Part shown: piece after piece, positions 8,678 to 17,536 of the stretch | How positions within the stretch are numbered: the stretch's first letter is position 1 | Layout: every line of letters begins with the position of its first letter | DNA from: an uncultured Duncaniella sp. | Lineage (GTDB): Bacteria > Bacteroidota > Bacteroidia > Bacteroidales > Muribaculaceae | Reading direction: 5' to 3' | Length of the DNA: 64,000 bases | NCBI GenBank assembly: GCA_910587515.1 | Contig: CAJULW010000033.1 | Coordinates: forward strand, 62,001-126,000 | Translations under genes and position numbers: made by a program | Notes under the pieces: model-generated | Seen by the model: the letters and a program-made list of their open reading frames with translations, nothing else | Told to the model about the DNA's origin: nothing | The model's database searches: none

Positions 8678-10063
8678 ATGAAAGAACGTAAGCTGCGCAT
8701 TATCTATCTGTTTGCTGACTATCTTTCGACTGTTTCGGGGGTGTTGGTCTTTTCTCTGATGCGTTTTTTATTGGTTGAAAAGATCCGGTTGATATACGGG
8801 TGTGCCGGAAATTTCTTTGCTTCCGAAGGCATGAGGTTGACAATTCTGTTGTTCCCTGTGTTTATGATGGGGGTGTACTATCTGTCCGGATATTACGTAA
8901 GGGTTGTTTATAAATCAAGGGCAAAGGAATTTATCTCTACGTTATTGTCGGTCGGGATAGGCGCGATGGCGTTTTTTATGGTGGTATTGTTGAACGATGT
9001 GCTGCCAGGCAGGATATTCAATTATGAGTTGTTGCTTTTACTTTTTGTATGTTTGTTTGTGCCTGTTTATCTGTTCCGATTTTTAATAACCACATATTTT
9101 ATAGTCCGGTCACGTTCTCGGAATATAAAGGAACGTCTTTTGCTTATAGGTGATGCAAATGTGTTTTCAGAATATAGGCAATTGCTTTGTGATAGTGGAA
9201 AGGAGATGGTCGGAGTTGTCGACATCGGTGATGATGGAGCAGATGTATTGACGGATGTGACTCTTGGAAAGTTTATTGACGATTATAATGCTCATGGATT
9301 TATACTTGCCATATCCAAAGGAAACCAAGATATGTTTCTTAAATCGCTTGGCGAATTTTTTCATCTTGAAAAGCCTGTATATGTCACCCCGGACGACTAT
9401 AGACTTTTGACTTCGAGAGTTGTGTATGACAATCTTATGACCGCTCCTCTGATGGATATTTCAAGATCGTCACTATCCGATAGTGTTGTTGCGGTGAAGA
9501 GGTTTGTAGATGTCGTCGGTGCGGTATTCGGTCTTGTTGTTTCCTTGCCTTTATTGGCTGTTCTCGCGTTGTGTATAAAGCTTAAGTCGAAAGGACCTGT
9601 TATATACAGCCAGGAGCGTATCGGTTTTCATCGGAGACCGTTTAGGATTTATAAGCTTCGATCCATGACAGACAATGCAGAGAGCAAGGGCCCGGCTTTG
9701 TCGAGTGATAACGATCCAAGGATAACACCGATCGGTCATTTCATGAGGAAATACCGTCTTGATGAAATACCTAACCTTTGGAATGTATTGCGTGGTGACA
9801 TGTCGTTGGTCGGACCGCGGCCCGAACGTAAATATTATTTGGATCAGATAAAAAAGCTTGTGCCTTATTGTTCTTTACTACACCAGGTCAGGCCAGGGTT
9901 GACATCGCTTGGCATGGTTAAATTCGGTTATGCTTCAACGATCGATGAAATGGTGTTGCGTATGAGGTATGATTTGATCTATATTCAGAATCTCTCTCTC
10001 TCTCTTGACCTTAAAATTATGTTCTATACTTTGCGTACGGTGTTTAACGGTGAAGGAAAATAA
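8678..10063 (+). CDS. Undecaprenyl-phosphate sugar phosphotransferase (WcaJ/WbaP-like)
   Basis: A 461-residue polyprenyl glycosylphosphotransferase that starts assembly of a surface polysaccharide by moving a sugar-1-phosphate from a nucleotide sugar onto undecaprenyl phosphate at the inner membrane. The N-terminal part has about four hydrophobic segments (within residues 1-130), then a Rossmann-like middle domain, a hydrophobic hairpin near residue 280 (KRFVDVVGAVFGLVVS) and the catalytic domain with GPVIYSQERIG, YKLRSM, RLDEIPNLWNVL and SLVGPRPE. A (TC)7.5 tract at 9991-10005 lies near the 3' end. No capsule gene cluster surrounds it, so the glycan it primes is unknown. Confidence 0.9.
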   Translation: MKERKLRIIYLFADYLSTVSGVLVFSLMRFLLVEKIRLIYGCAGNFFASEGMRLTILLFPVFMMGVYYLSGYYVRVVYKSRAKEFISTLLSVGIGAMAFFMVVLLNDVLPGRIFNYELLLLLFVCLFVPVYLFRFLITTYFIVRSRSRNIKERLLLIGDANVFSEYRQLLCDSGKEMVGVVDIGDDGADVLTDVTLGKFIDDYNAHGFILAISKGNQDMFLKSLGEFFHLEKPVYVTPDDYRLLTSRVVYDNLMTAPLMDISRSSLSDSVVAVKRFVDVVGAVFGLVVSLPLLAVLALCIKLKSKGPVIYSQERIGFHRRPFRIYKLRSMTDNAESKGPALSSDNDPRITPIGHFMRKYRLDEIPNLWNVLRGDMSLVGPRPERKYYLDQIKKLVPYCSLLHQVRPGLTSLGMVKFGYASTIDEMVLRMRYDLIYIQNLSLSLDLKIMFYTLRTVFNGEGK

Positions 10064-10075
10064 AAGATAAAATAA

Positions 10076-11878
10076 ATGACAATGTTTTTTCATAATATAG
10101 GAATGAGTGTTCATAATGCGTTTATGACACTGCTTGTATGGCGGGAACGTCACATCAAGGAAAAGACTTTTGTGATAATACTTGCATTATTGGTGGGTAT
10201 TTTTGCCGGTGTTGCCGCACTTGTGCTCAAGTCTCTTATCCATATTATCATCCAGGGGCTTACGTCGCATATTAATATTGATGAAGGCAGCCTGTTGTAT
10301 TTGCTTTATCCGGTTGTCGGTATAATCATAACCGTTTTGTATGTCAAGTATGTCGTGCGCGACAATATTTCGCATGGAGTGACACGTGTGCTTTATGCGA
10401 TATCTCAAAACAAGTCAAGGCTTAAAAAGCACAATATGTATACCTCGGTGATAGCCAGTTCGATCACCATCGGTTTTGGCGGTTCGGTAGGTGCGGAGGG
10501 GCCTATCGTATATACCGGGGCTGCTATCGGATCAAATTTAGGTCGCGTGTTCAGGATGTCACCGCGCATACTTATGATACTTGTCGGGTGTGGAGCGGCC
10601 GCAGGAATAGCCGGGATATTCAAGGCTCCGATAGCCGGGATGCTTTTCTCTTTGGAGGTGTTGATGTTGGACCTGACCACTGTGTCAGTGATGCCATTGC
10701 TCATAGCATCTGTTACGGCGGCTACGGTTGCGTATGTCTTTACGGGCTATGAGGTGGAGTTTTTCTTTGTTCAAAGCGAGCCGTTTGTAACCATGCGTAT
10801 ACCGTACGTGATACTTCTAGGTCTTTTCCTCGGATTTGTGTCTCTCTATTTCACGCGTTCGATGAATATGATGGAGGGGATGTTCCGTCGTCTTGGGTCT
10901 CCATGGAAAAAGGTCTTGGTCGGAGGTTCTATATTGGCTTTGCTCGTGTTTCTTTTTCCTCCACTGTATGGAGAGGGTTATACGGCTATTACCGATTTGC
11001 TTAGCGGGCATACGGAGTCGATAGTTAACAGTTCGATTTTCTATAAAGACAGGGATTCGGTGTGGTGGATTCTTGGATTTATCGGAGCTTTGGTGCTTTT
11101 GAAATCATTCGCTACTTCCGCTACAAACGGTGGAGGCGGTGTGGGAGGCACATTCGCCCCGTCGCTTTATGTCGGATGTATAGCCGGTTTCTTTTTCGCG
11201 TATTTCCTTAACACGGTTTTCGGTCTTGATCTCTCGACCAAGAATTTTGCTCTTATGGGTATGGCCGGTGTTATGTCGGGGGTTATGCATGCTCCGCTTA
11301 TGGGTATATTTTTGACCGCTGAACTGACTGGTGGATATGATCTTTTTCTTCCACTGCTTATTGTTTCGGCCATATCATACGGGACGATAAAATTTTTTGA
11401 GCCATACAGTATATATACTATGCGTCTCGCGCATGAGGGAAAGCTGATAACACATCACAAGGATAAGGCAGTTTTGACATTGCTTAAAATAGACAATGTC
11501 ATTGAGACTGATTTTGTGGTTGTGCGTCCGGACATGAATCTTAAAGAAATGGTAAACGCGATTTCAAAATCATCTCGCAATCTTTTTCCTGTGACTGATT
11601 GCGACGGCAAGCTCATCGGTGTGGTTCTTCTTGATGAGATAAGAAATATAATGTTCAGGCCTGATCTGTATGAAAAAATGTACGTCAATCAGTTCATGTC
11701 TCTCCCTCCTGCAATGGTGGAGGTCGGGCAGAGCATGGAGAAAGTTATGAATACCTTTGATTCTACAGGCGCGTGGAACCTGCCAGTTGTTGAGGGTGGG
11801 CGTTATGTCGGATTTGTCTCAAAATCAAAAATATTTAATTCATATCGCAGGGTGCTGAGGCATTATTCGGATGATTAA
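10076..11878 (+). CDS. ClC family chloride channel/antiporter with CBS domains
   Basis: A 600-residue ClC protein. The anion-pathway motif GSVGAEGP is at residues 136-143, with Glu141 in the gating position, and GGVGGTFAPS forms another part of the selectivity region. About ten or more hydrophobic helices span residues 30-450. A pair of CBS domains follows (about 460-590), with VVRPDMNLKEMV and LFPVTDCDGKLIGVV; in the family these bind adenine nucleotides and tune activity. The retained gating Glu is compatible with either Cl-/H+ exchange or a gated channel. It follows the sugar transferase by 12 bp. Confidence 0.92.
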   Translation: MTMFFHNIGMSVHNAFMTLLVWRERHIKEKTFVIILALLVGIFAGVAALVLKSLIHIIIQGLTSHINIDEGSLLYLLYPVVGIIITVLYVKYVVRDNISHGVTRVLYAISQNKSRLKKHNMYTSVIASSITIGFGGSVGAEGPIVYTGAAIGSNLGRVFRMSPRILMILVGCGAAAGIAGIFKAPIAGMLFSLEVLMLDLTTVSVMPLLIASVTAATVAYVFTGYEVEFFFVQSEPFVTMRIPYVILLGLFLGFVSLYFTRSMNMMEGMFRRLGSPWKKVLVGGSILALLVFLFPPLYGEGYTAITDLLSGHTESIVNSSIFYKDRDSVWWILGFIGALVLLKSFATSATNGGGGVGGTFAPSLYVGCIAGFFFAYFLNTVFGLDLSTKNFALMGMAGVMSGVMHAPLMGIFLTAELTGGYDLFLPLLIVSAISYGTIKFFEPYSIYTMRLAHEGKLITHHKDKAVLTLLKIDNVIETDFVVVRPDMNLKEMVNAISKSSRNLFPVTDCDGKLIGVVLLDEIRNIMFRPDLYEKMYVNQFMSLPPAMVEVGQSMEKVMNTFDSTGAWNLPVVEGGRYVGFVSKSKIFNSYRRVLRHYSDD

Positions 11879-11920
11879 TGTCTGCTAACATTCTTTTTGA
11901 TATCTGTATTCAGGCTTCAA

Positions 11921-11974
11921 TATAAATGAGACGTCCGAGACTGGTTCAATTCAGTCTCGGACGTCTCATTTATA
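11921..11974. terminator. Bidirectional terminator between the ClC gene and fbp
   Basis: A perfect 23-bp stem (11921-11943 with 11952-11974) and an 8-nt loop, placed between two convergent genes. The outer ends of the stem are A/T-rich, so it can act in both directions. Confidence 0.85.
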
Positions 11975-11982
11975 TTGATACT

Positions 11983-13986
11983 TTAGGCGATAGGGTTTTT
12001 ATTGGCTATGCGTTCTTTGACAATTCCGTGTCGGAATGCATAAAGGAGTTCTGTAAGTTCGTCTATTTGGCTTTGAAGTTCGCGACCTTTGTCAGTGTCG
12101 CGGACACGTATCCTTTGAGATGCTTGTTCGACCATTTTAGTAGAACGGACAATGTCAGTCCCGTTTCGGATAGCTTCTTCAACAGACGAGAACGGCTCGT
12201 GTTCCACAAGTTCCATATTGCTGCTGTGGTATATGAGCGTATATCCCGCTATGCCCGTCGTTTTATGATACGCTTTGGCAAATCCTCCGTCAATGACCAT
12301 TAGTTTGCCATCGGCCTTTATGGGGTTTTCGCCTTTTCGTGTGCGCACGGGCACATGTCCGTTTATGATGTGTCTTTGCGTTCCTGTCACACCGAATTCG
12401 TCAAGTATCATATCGCATATGTCTCCATTTTGTCTCAGAGTGTAATAATGTCCCTTTTCCTCATGATGGGCCTCCGGATCCTTTATGAAGTATCGTTCAA
12501 AGGTTGTCATCTTGTCTTTATCGAAAAGGGGGGAGTCGGGTCCGCACCAAAGATACCAGTAATAATCGCGGGCATAATCTTTGTCAGAGGCATTGGTGTC
12601 ATCGTTGAAAGCGGATCGGACAAGCATCCCGATGCGATAGAATAGTTCCTTCCCTTTGTATTTTTTACCGTTGACTTCCACTTCTTTGAATGTCCCGTCG
12701 GGGTTCAGTGGCATTGAGGCATGGAACAGTAGATTCGAATTGTAGATACCATACATACATCCGTGGCTGAAAAGACATGATATATGGCGTTTCAAACCGG
12801 TGCTTACGGTAAAAGAGTGATGGAGTTTTTCCATCAGAATGCTTTCTTCGGGAGTGAGTGTATATGGGTCGGATGGGTTTATCGTTGGGAAATTGCAATC
12901 ACACATATCATAATTTTTACCGTCAATCTCAACGGTTTTTTTGTTTAGGTTTATTTTATGAAGCAGATTGCGGCCGGCCATTTGCCATTCAGGATGCTTT
13001 GATGTGATCGCGCCTTCGAGTTTGAATTGTATCACGGCTATGGCTTTGTGCATCTGTGCCATAAGCCGTAATGTTTTTTCCGGATGTTCGTTGTCTTCGC
13101 TGTCGACACGTGGCATGAATTCGAGGCATGGGTCGTCTGAATAGGTATCCATGGCCATTGTTGCAAGAGGCAGGAGATTGATTCCGTAGCCGTCCTCAAG
13201 TGTCGCGAGATTTGCGTAGCGCAAAGATGTCCTTATGACGTTTGCTATGCAGCATTCGTTGCCTGCTGCGGCTCCCATCCACAGAATGTCATGGTTACCC
13301 CACTGTATGTCCCAATTTCCATATTGGCAGAGCGTATCCATTATGAGGTGGGCTCCTGGACCTCGGTCATATACATCGCCCAATATATGCAGTTGGTCTA
13401 TGGTGAGTTTTTGTATAACCTTGCACATTGAAACGATGAATGCGTCGGCCTGCCCGGTTGAAATTATCGTTTCGATGATACGGTTGAAATATCCTTGCTT
13501 GTCGTATTCGCCACGGGACTCGTGTAGTAGTTCCTCTATTATGTACGCGAATTCTTTCGGCAGGGCCTTGCGCACTTTGGAACGGGTGTATTTCGACGAT
13601 ACGGTTTGGCATACGCTTATGAGTTGATGGAGTGTTATGTTATAGAAATCCTCCATGTTTTCTTCGGTCGAGCGTATGATCTGCATCTTTTCTTCGGGAT
13701 AATATATGAGAGAACACAGCTGGCGTATTTCGCTTTCGCGCATAGATGTCCCGTAGATTTCCGTCACTTTTCGTTTTATGTTGCCGGATGCGTTTTTCAA
13801 TATGTGACGAAACGCCTCATGTTCTCCATGAAGGTCAGCGACAAAATGCTCTGTTCCTTTTGGCAAGTTGAGTATCGCCTCGAGATTTATTATTTCAGTG
13901 CTTGCCGCGCTTATATTTGGAAATGATTGCGCGAGCAATTCCAGAATTCGTCTGTCGTTTTCGACTTTTACACTTGTAGTGTCCAT
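11983..13986 (-). CDS. fbp: Fructose-1,6-bisphosphatase class III
   Basis: A 667-residue cytoplasmic gluconeogenic phosphatase of the Firmicutes/Bacteroidetes class III type (metallophosphatase fold), hydrolysing fructose-1,6-bisphosphate to fructose-6-phosphate. The metal-binding motifs are in order: FVADLHGEHEAF, LGDVYDRGPGAHLIMD, and WGNHDILWMGAAAGN, followed downstream by INGHVPVR and a C-terminal IDGGFAKAYH segment. Its size matches the family (about 640-670 residues). It stands alone, with a strong shared terminator at its 3' end. Confidence 0.96.
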   Translation of the reverse strand: MDTTSVKVENDRRILELLAQSFPNISAASTEIINLEAILNLPKGTEHFVADLHGEHEAFRHILKNASGNIKRKVTEIYGTSMRESEIRQLCSLIYYPEEKMQIIRSTEENMEDFYNITLHQLISVCQTVSSKYTRSKVRKALPKEFAYIIEELLHESRGEYDKQGYFNRIIETIISTGQADAFIVSMCKVIQKLTIDQLHILGDVYDRGPGAHLIMDTLCQYGNWDIQWGNHDILWMGAAAGNECCIANVIRTSLRYANLATLEDGYGINLLPLATMAMDTYSDDPCLEFMPRVDSEDNEHPEKTLRLMAQMHKAIAVIQFKLEGAITSKHPEWQMAGRNLLHKINLNKKTVEIDGKNYDMCDCNFPTINPSDPYTLTPEESILMEKLHHSFTVSTGLKRHISCLFSHGCMYGIYNSNLLFHASMPLNPDGTFKEVEVNGKKYKGKELFYRIGMLVRSAFNDDTNASDKDYARDYYWYLWCGPDSPLFDKDKMTTFERYFIKDPEAHHEEKGHYYTLRQNGDICDMILDEFGVTGTQRHIINGHVPVRTRKGENPIKADGKLMVIDGGFAKAYHKTTGIAGYTLIYHSSNMELVEHEPFSSVEEAIRNGTDIVRSTKMVEQASQRIRVRDTDKGRELQSQIDELTELLYAFRHGIVKERIANKNPIA

Positions 13987-14075
13987 GGTATGTTGTGATG
14001 ATGAATGCTTGGCCTGTTATTTCAGCGGTCCGGATGTGCTATATCATGTCGTGGACTGCCGTGGATGGCACGGGG

Positions 14076-14083
14076 CAAATTTA
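14076..14083 (-). promoter_or_regulatory. Possible -7 box of fbp
   Basis: TAAATTTG on the minus strand, about 90 nt upstream of the fbp ATG. No clear -33 element at the expected spacing. Confidence 0.33.
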
Positions 14084-14168
14084 TAAATTATTTTAAAATT
14101 GTATAGTTATTTAGTCCAAAAACTTTGACGTGTCGATTTTGAAATTCTTTTTAGAAGTTTTAAGTTGT

Positions 14169-14176
14169 TAAATTTG
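14169..14176 (+). promoter_or_regulatory. Possible -7 box of the uronate operon
   Basis: TAAATTTG on the plus strand, about 90 nt before the first gene of the 14.2-20.9 kb operon. There is no TTTG at the normal distance upstream, which would suit a promoter that needs an activator; that last point is inference. Confidence 0.35.
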
Positions 14177-14267
14177 TGGGATAGTGTTAAAAGTGCTAAT
14201 TTTACAACCAAAATTTTAAAATATACCTTGAAAAAATAAATACCTGGATTTATAAACCTCAACAAAT

Positions 14268-15062
14268 ATGGTAAATTTTTCACTCGAAGGCAAGGTCGCG
14301 CTTGTGACTGGTGCAGCTTATGGAATCGGACTCGCTATAGCTCAGGCTTTTGCCGAGGCAGGTGCTAAAATAGTTTTCAACTGTTCTCGTCAGGAGACCG
14401 TAGACCGTGGTCTCAAGGCATATAAGGAACTTGGTATTGACGCGAAGGGATATCTTTGCGATGTTACGGACGAAGATGCCGTAAAGTCAATGGTCGCTGA
14501 TATCGAAGCTACTGTCGGCACAATTGATATTCTTGTCAATAACGCAGGCATAATCAAGCGTATCCCGATGGAAGAAATGGATGTCAATGATTTCAGGAGA
14601 GTGGTTGACGTCGACCTTATTGCGCCTTATATATGTGCTAAAGCCGTGATTCCCGGCATGATCAAAAAAGGTCATGGCAAAATTATAAATATCTGCTCTA
14701 TGATGAGCGAGCTTGGCCGGGAGACTGTTTCTGCATACGCGGCTGCCAAAGGCGGATTAAAAATGCTCACCCGCAATATTTGTTCAGAATATGGAGAGCA
14801 CAATATTCAATGTAATGGCATTGGTCCCGGCTATATAGCTACTGATCAGACCGCTCCTCTTAGGGAAATACAGGCTGATGGCTCGCGCCATCCATTTGAT
14901 CAGTTCATTATATCTAAGACACCGGCGGCCCGTTGGGGTAAGCCGGAGGATTTGATGGGACCTGCGGTGTTCCTTGCTTCGGACGCGAGCGACTTTGTAA
15001 ATGGGCATGTGCTCTATGTCGATGGTGGCATTCTTGCATATATCGGCAAACAACCTAAGTAA
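14268..15062 (+). CDS. kduD: SDR oxidoreductase, 2-dehydro-3-deoxygluconate 5-dehydrogenase-like (KduD)
   Basis: A 264-residue classical short-chain dehydrogenase. The NAD(P)-binding TGAAYGIG is at residues 14-21, NNAG at 91-94, and the catalytic Ser144-Tyr157-Lys161 triad is complete. Such proteins are often labelled gluconate 5-dehydrogenase; beside KduI and KdgK the better reading is KduD, which reduces 3-deoxy-D-glycero-2,5-hexodiulosonate (DKII) to 2-keto-3-deoxygluconate (KDG) with NAD(P)H. It is the first gene of the operon. A hairpin follows before the permease gene and may lower downstream expression. Confidence 0.85.
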   Translation: MVNFSLEGKVALVTGAAYGIGLAIAQAFAEAGAKIVFNCSRQETVDRGLKAYKELGIDAKGYLCDVTDEDAVKSMVADIEATVGTIDILVNNAGIIKRIPMEEMDVNDFRRVVDVDLIAPYICAKAVIPGMIKKGHGKIINICSMMSELGRETVSAYAAAKGGLKMLTRNICSEYGEHNIQCNGIGPGYIATDQTAPLREIQADGSRHPFDQFIISKTPAARWGKPEDLMGPAVFLASDASDFVNGHVLYVDGGILAYIGKQPK

Positions 15063-15077
15063 TTAAAAAATATAAAT

Positions 15078-15116
15078 GCCGGAAGGAAGTCTTGGTTATC
15101 ACGGCTTCCTCCCGGC
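15078..15116 (+). terminator. Hairpin between kduD and the GatC-like gene
   Basis: A 12-bp stem with one mismatch (15078-15089 with 15105-15116) in the 97-bp gap, followed by a modest pyrimidine stretch. It could be a partial terminator or an mRNA-stabilising or processing element inside the operon. Confidence 0.5.
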
Positions 15117-15159
15117 TTTACCTTATCTTATAATTTTATCACTCCATAGAAATTTCTAA

Positions 15160-16545
15160 ATGGAACAGGTTTTTTCCTATATCATCGGGCTTGGGGCTGC
15201 CGTAATGATGCCCATAATTTTTACGATTCTCGGACTCTGCATAGGAATCAAATTCGGCAAAGCGTTGATGTGTGGATTGAAGGTCGGTGTCGGTTTTGTC
15301 GGCCTTTCTGTTATCACCGCATTGTTGACATCAAGTCTCGGGCCCGCGCTAAACGGTGTAGTGGACATATATGATCTGCAATTGCAGGTGTTCGATATGG
15401 GGTGGCCTGCCGCTGCGGCTGTAGCTTACAATACAGCTGTCGGAGCGTTTATCATTCCGGTTTGTCTAGGAGTGAATCTGCTTCTGCTTGCTATACGTGG
15501 TACTCGTACCGTAAACATTGACCTTTGGAATTATTGGCATTTCGCATTTATCGGTGCTGTGGTTTATTTTGCTACTAATTCTCTTTTATGGGGATTTTTT
15601 GCCGCTGTTATCTGCTATATAATCACACTTGTGATCGCTGATATGACAGCTGACAAGTTCCAGTCCTTTTATAAGGATATGGAGGGTATATCTATTCCGC
15701 AGCCATTCTGTGCCGGCTTTGTCCCTTTCGCATGGGGTATAAATAAAGTGCTTGATAAGATCCCGTTCATGTCAAAACTTGAGATTGACGCTGAAGGATT
15801 GAAGAAAAAATTCGGTATCCTTGGAGAGCCTCTTTTCCTTGGTGTCATTGTCGGTGTAGGCATTGGTTGCCTCACCTGTACCAGTGGTGCGCAGTTAGTT
15901 GATAAGATACCTTATATACTCGGGCTTGGCATTAAGATGGGAGCGGTGATGGAGCTTATTCCACGTGTGACAGTGCTTTTCATTGAAGGTCTTAAGCCTA
16001 TTTCAGATGCGACACGGGAACTTATCGCAAGGAAATTCAAAGGAGCCAAAGGCCTTTCTATAGGTATGAGTCCGGCTCTTGTGATAGGACATCCGACTAC
16101 GCTTGTTGTCTCACTTTTGCTGATACCGGTGACATTGCTTTTAGCTGTCGTCCTTCCAGGTAACCAATTCCTTCCTCTTGCATCTTTGGCAGGCATGTTT
16201 TATGTTTTTCCCCTTGTGCTTCCATATACCAAAGGCAATGTGGTCAAGACATTCATTGTCGGTCTTGTTGTGATAGTGATGGCTTTGTACATGGTGACTT
16301 ATCTTTCCCCATATTTTACAGAAGCTGCGAAAGATGTTTATGCGAACACCGGTGACTCTGCTGTCGCGATTCCTGATGGCTTTTCAGCGGGAAGTTTGGA
16401 TTTTGCCGGTAGTCCGTTCTCCTGGGTTATATTTCAATGCGTACATAATCTTCATTATATCGGAACTGCGATTATCGGTGTCGGTACTGCTGCTCTCGTT
16501 TGGTTCAACCGTCGCAGGATTGACAAGGTTGATTCCGTAAAATAA
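15160..16545 (+). CDS. GatC-like PTS EIIC membrane permease without EIIA/EIIB partners
   Basis: A 461-residue polytopic membrane protein resembling the galactitol-type PTS EIIC component. About 11-12 hydrophobic segments can be seen from residue 5 to 455, with conserved-looking loops such as GPALNGVVDIYDLQLQ and SPALVIGHPTTL. No EIIA, EIIB, EI or HPr gene is found in the window, and the protein carries no fused PTS domain. In this operon it most likely imports a uronate-derived sugar acid as a secondary transporter rather than by phosphotransfer; that role is inference from position. A short cytosolic tail follows the last helix. Confidence 0.85.
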   Translation: MEQVFSYIIGLGAAVMMPIIFTILGLCIGIKFGKALMCGLKVGVGFVGLSVITALLTSSLGPALNGVVDIYDLQLQVFDMGWPAAAAVAYNTAVGAFIIPVCLGVNLLLLAIRGTRTVNIDLWNYWHFAFIGAVVYFATNSLLWGFFAAVICYIITLVIADMTADKFQSFYKDMEGISIPQPFCAGFVPFAWGINKVLDKIPFMSKLEIDAEGLKKKFGILGEPLFLGVIVGVGIGCLTCTSGAQLVDKIPYILGLGIKMGAVMELIPRVTVLFIEGLKPISDATRELIARKFKGAKGLSIGMSPALVIGHPTTLVVSLLLIPVTLLLAVVLPGNQFLPLASLAGMFYVFPLVLPYTKGNVVKTFIVGLVVIVMALYMVTYLSPYFTEAAKDVYANTGDSAVAIPDGFSAGSLDFAGSPFSWVIFQCVHNLHYIGTAIIGVGTAALVWFNRRRIDKVDSVK

Positions 16546-16572
16546 AAAAGTATAAACAAAGTATAGACAAAT

Positions 16573-17493
16573 ATGAAAAAAATATTTATTACAGTATCTC
16601 TTGCGTTAGCATCTTTGACAGCCATGGCACAAACGGAATATTCGATACTTCGCGCATGTCATCCGGACGACGTGAAGAATTATGACACACAAAAGCTTCG
16701 TTCGCATTTCATGATGCCGAAAGTAATGGAACAGGACAAGATAAATTTGACATACTCGATGTATGACCGACTTGTTTATGGAGGTGTCGTTCCGGTGGCT
16801 AAAGAGGTTGTGTTGGAAACTATAGAGCCGTTGAAAGCCGACTATTTCTTGCAGCGTCGTGAGCTTGGAGTCATCAATATCGGTGGTGACGGCATCGTGA
16901 CAGTCGATGGCAAGGAATATGAACTCCATTTCAAAGACGCTCTTTATGTGGGTCGTGGAAAAAAGAATGTCACATTCCGCAGCAAAGACTCTTCTAATCC
17001 TGCAAAATTCTATATAAACTCAACTCCTGCGCACAAAGAATACAAAACCCAGCTTATAACAATTGATGGTCGTAAGGGTTCATTGAAAGCAAATTCGTTT
17101 GCAGCTGGTAAAATGGAGGAGAGCAACGACCGTGTGATCAATCAACTTATTGTGAACAACGTACTTGAAGAAGGTCCTTGCCAACTACAGATGGGGCTTA
17201 CAGAACTGAAGCCCGGTAGCGTATGGAACACTATGCCGGCTCACACGCATGACCGCAGAGTTGAAGCATATTTTTATTTCAACGTACCTGAAGGAAATGC
17301 TATTTGCCATATAATGGGAGAGCCTCAGGAAAACCGCATGATATGGCTTCACAACGAACAAGCTGTGATGTCCCCAGAATGGTCAGTTCACGCAGCTGCC
17401 GGAACATCAAACTATATGTTTATATGGGGTATGGGTGGTGAGAATCTTGACTATGGAGACATGGACAAGGTTACTTATCTCCAGATGCAATAA
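16573..17493 (+). CDS. kduI: 5-keto-4-deoxyuronate isomerase KduI, with apparent signal peptide
   Basis: A 306-residue cupin-fold isomerase that converts 5-keto-4-deoxyuronate (DKI) to DKII. The body aligns well with E. coli KduI from memory (RRELGVINIGG, DALYVGRG, HNEQAVMSPEWSVH), and all four metal ligands are kept: His224, His226, Glu231 and His273. Unlike the usual cytosolic enzyme it begins MKKIFITVSLALASLTAMA followed by Gln, a textbook signal peptide with likely cleavage after residue 19. An internal ATG at codon 18 would give a normal cytosolic protein of 289 residues, so the true start needs proof. It lies 27 bp after the permease gene. Confidence 0.93.
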   Translation: MKKIFITVSLALASLTAMAQTEYSILRACHPDDVKNYDTQKLRSHFMMPKVMEQDKINLTYSMYDRLVYGGVVPVAKEVVLETIEPLKADYFLQRRELGVINIGGDGIVTVDGKEYELHFKDALYVGRGKKNVTFRSKDSSNPAKFYINSTPAHKEYKTQLITIDGRKGSLKANSFAAGKMEESNDRVINQLIVNNVLEEGPCQLQMGLTELKPGSVWNTMPAHTHDRRVEAYFYFNVPEGNAICHIMGEPQENRMIWLHNEQAVMSPEWSVHAAAGTSNYMFIWGMGGENLDYGDMDKVTYLQMQ

Positions 17494-17536
17494 TGCTGGA
17501 TTGAGAAAATTAGAACTGTCGAATTGACTATAGCGA

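Noticed and set aside
15160..16545. Complete PTS for galactitol
   Set aside because: No EIIA, EIIB, EI or HPr in the window; the protein alone cannot perform PTS phosphotransfer.
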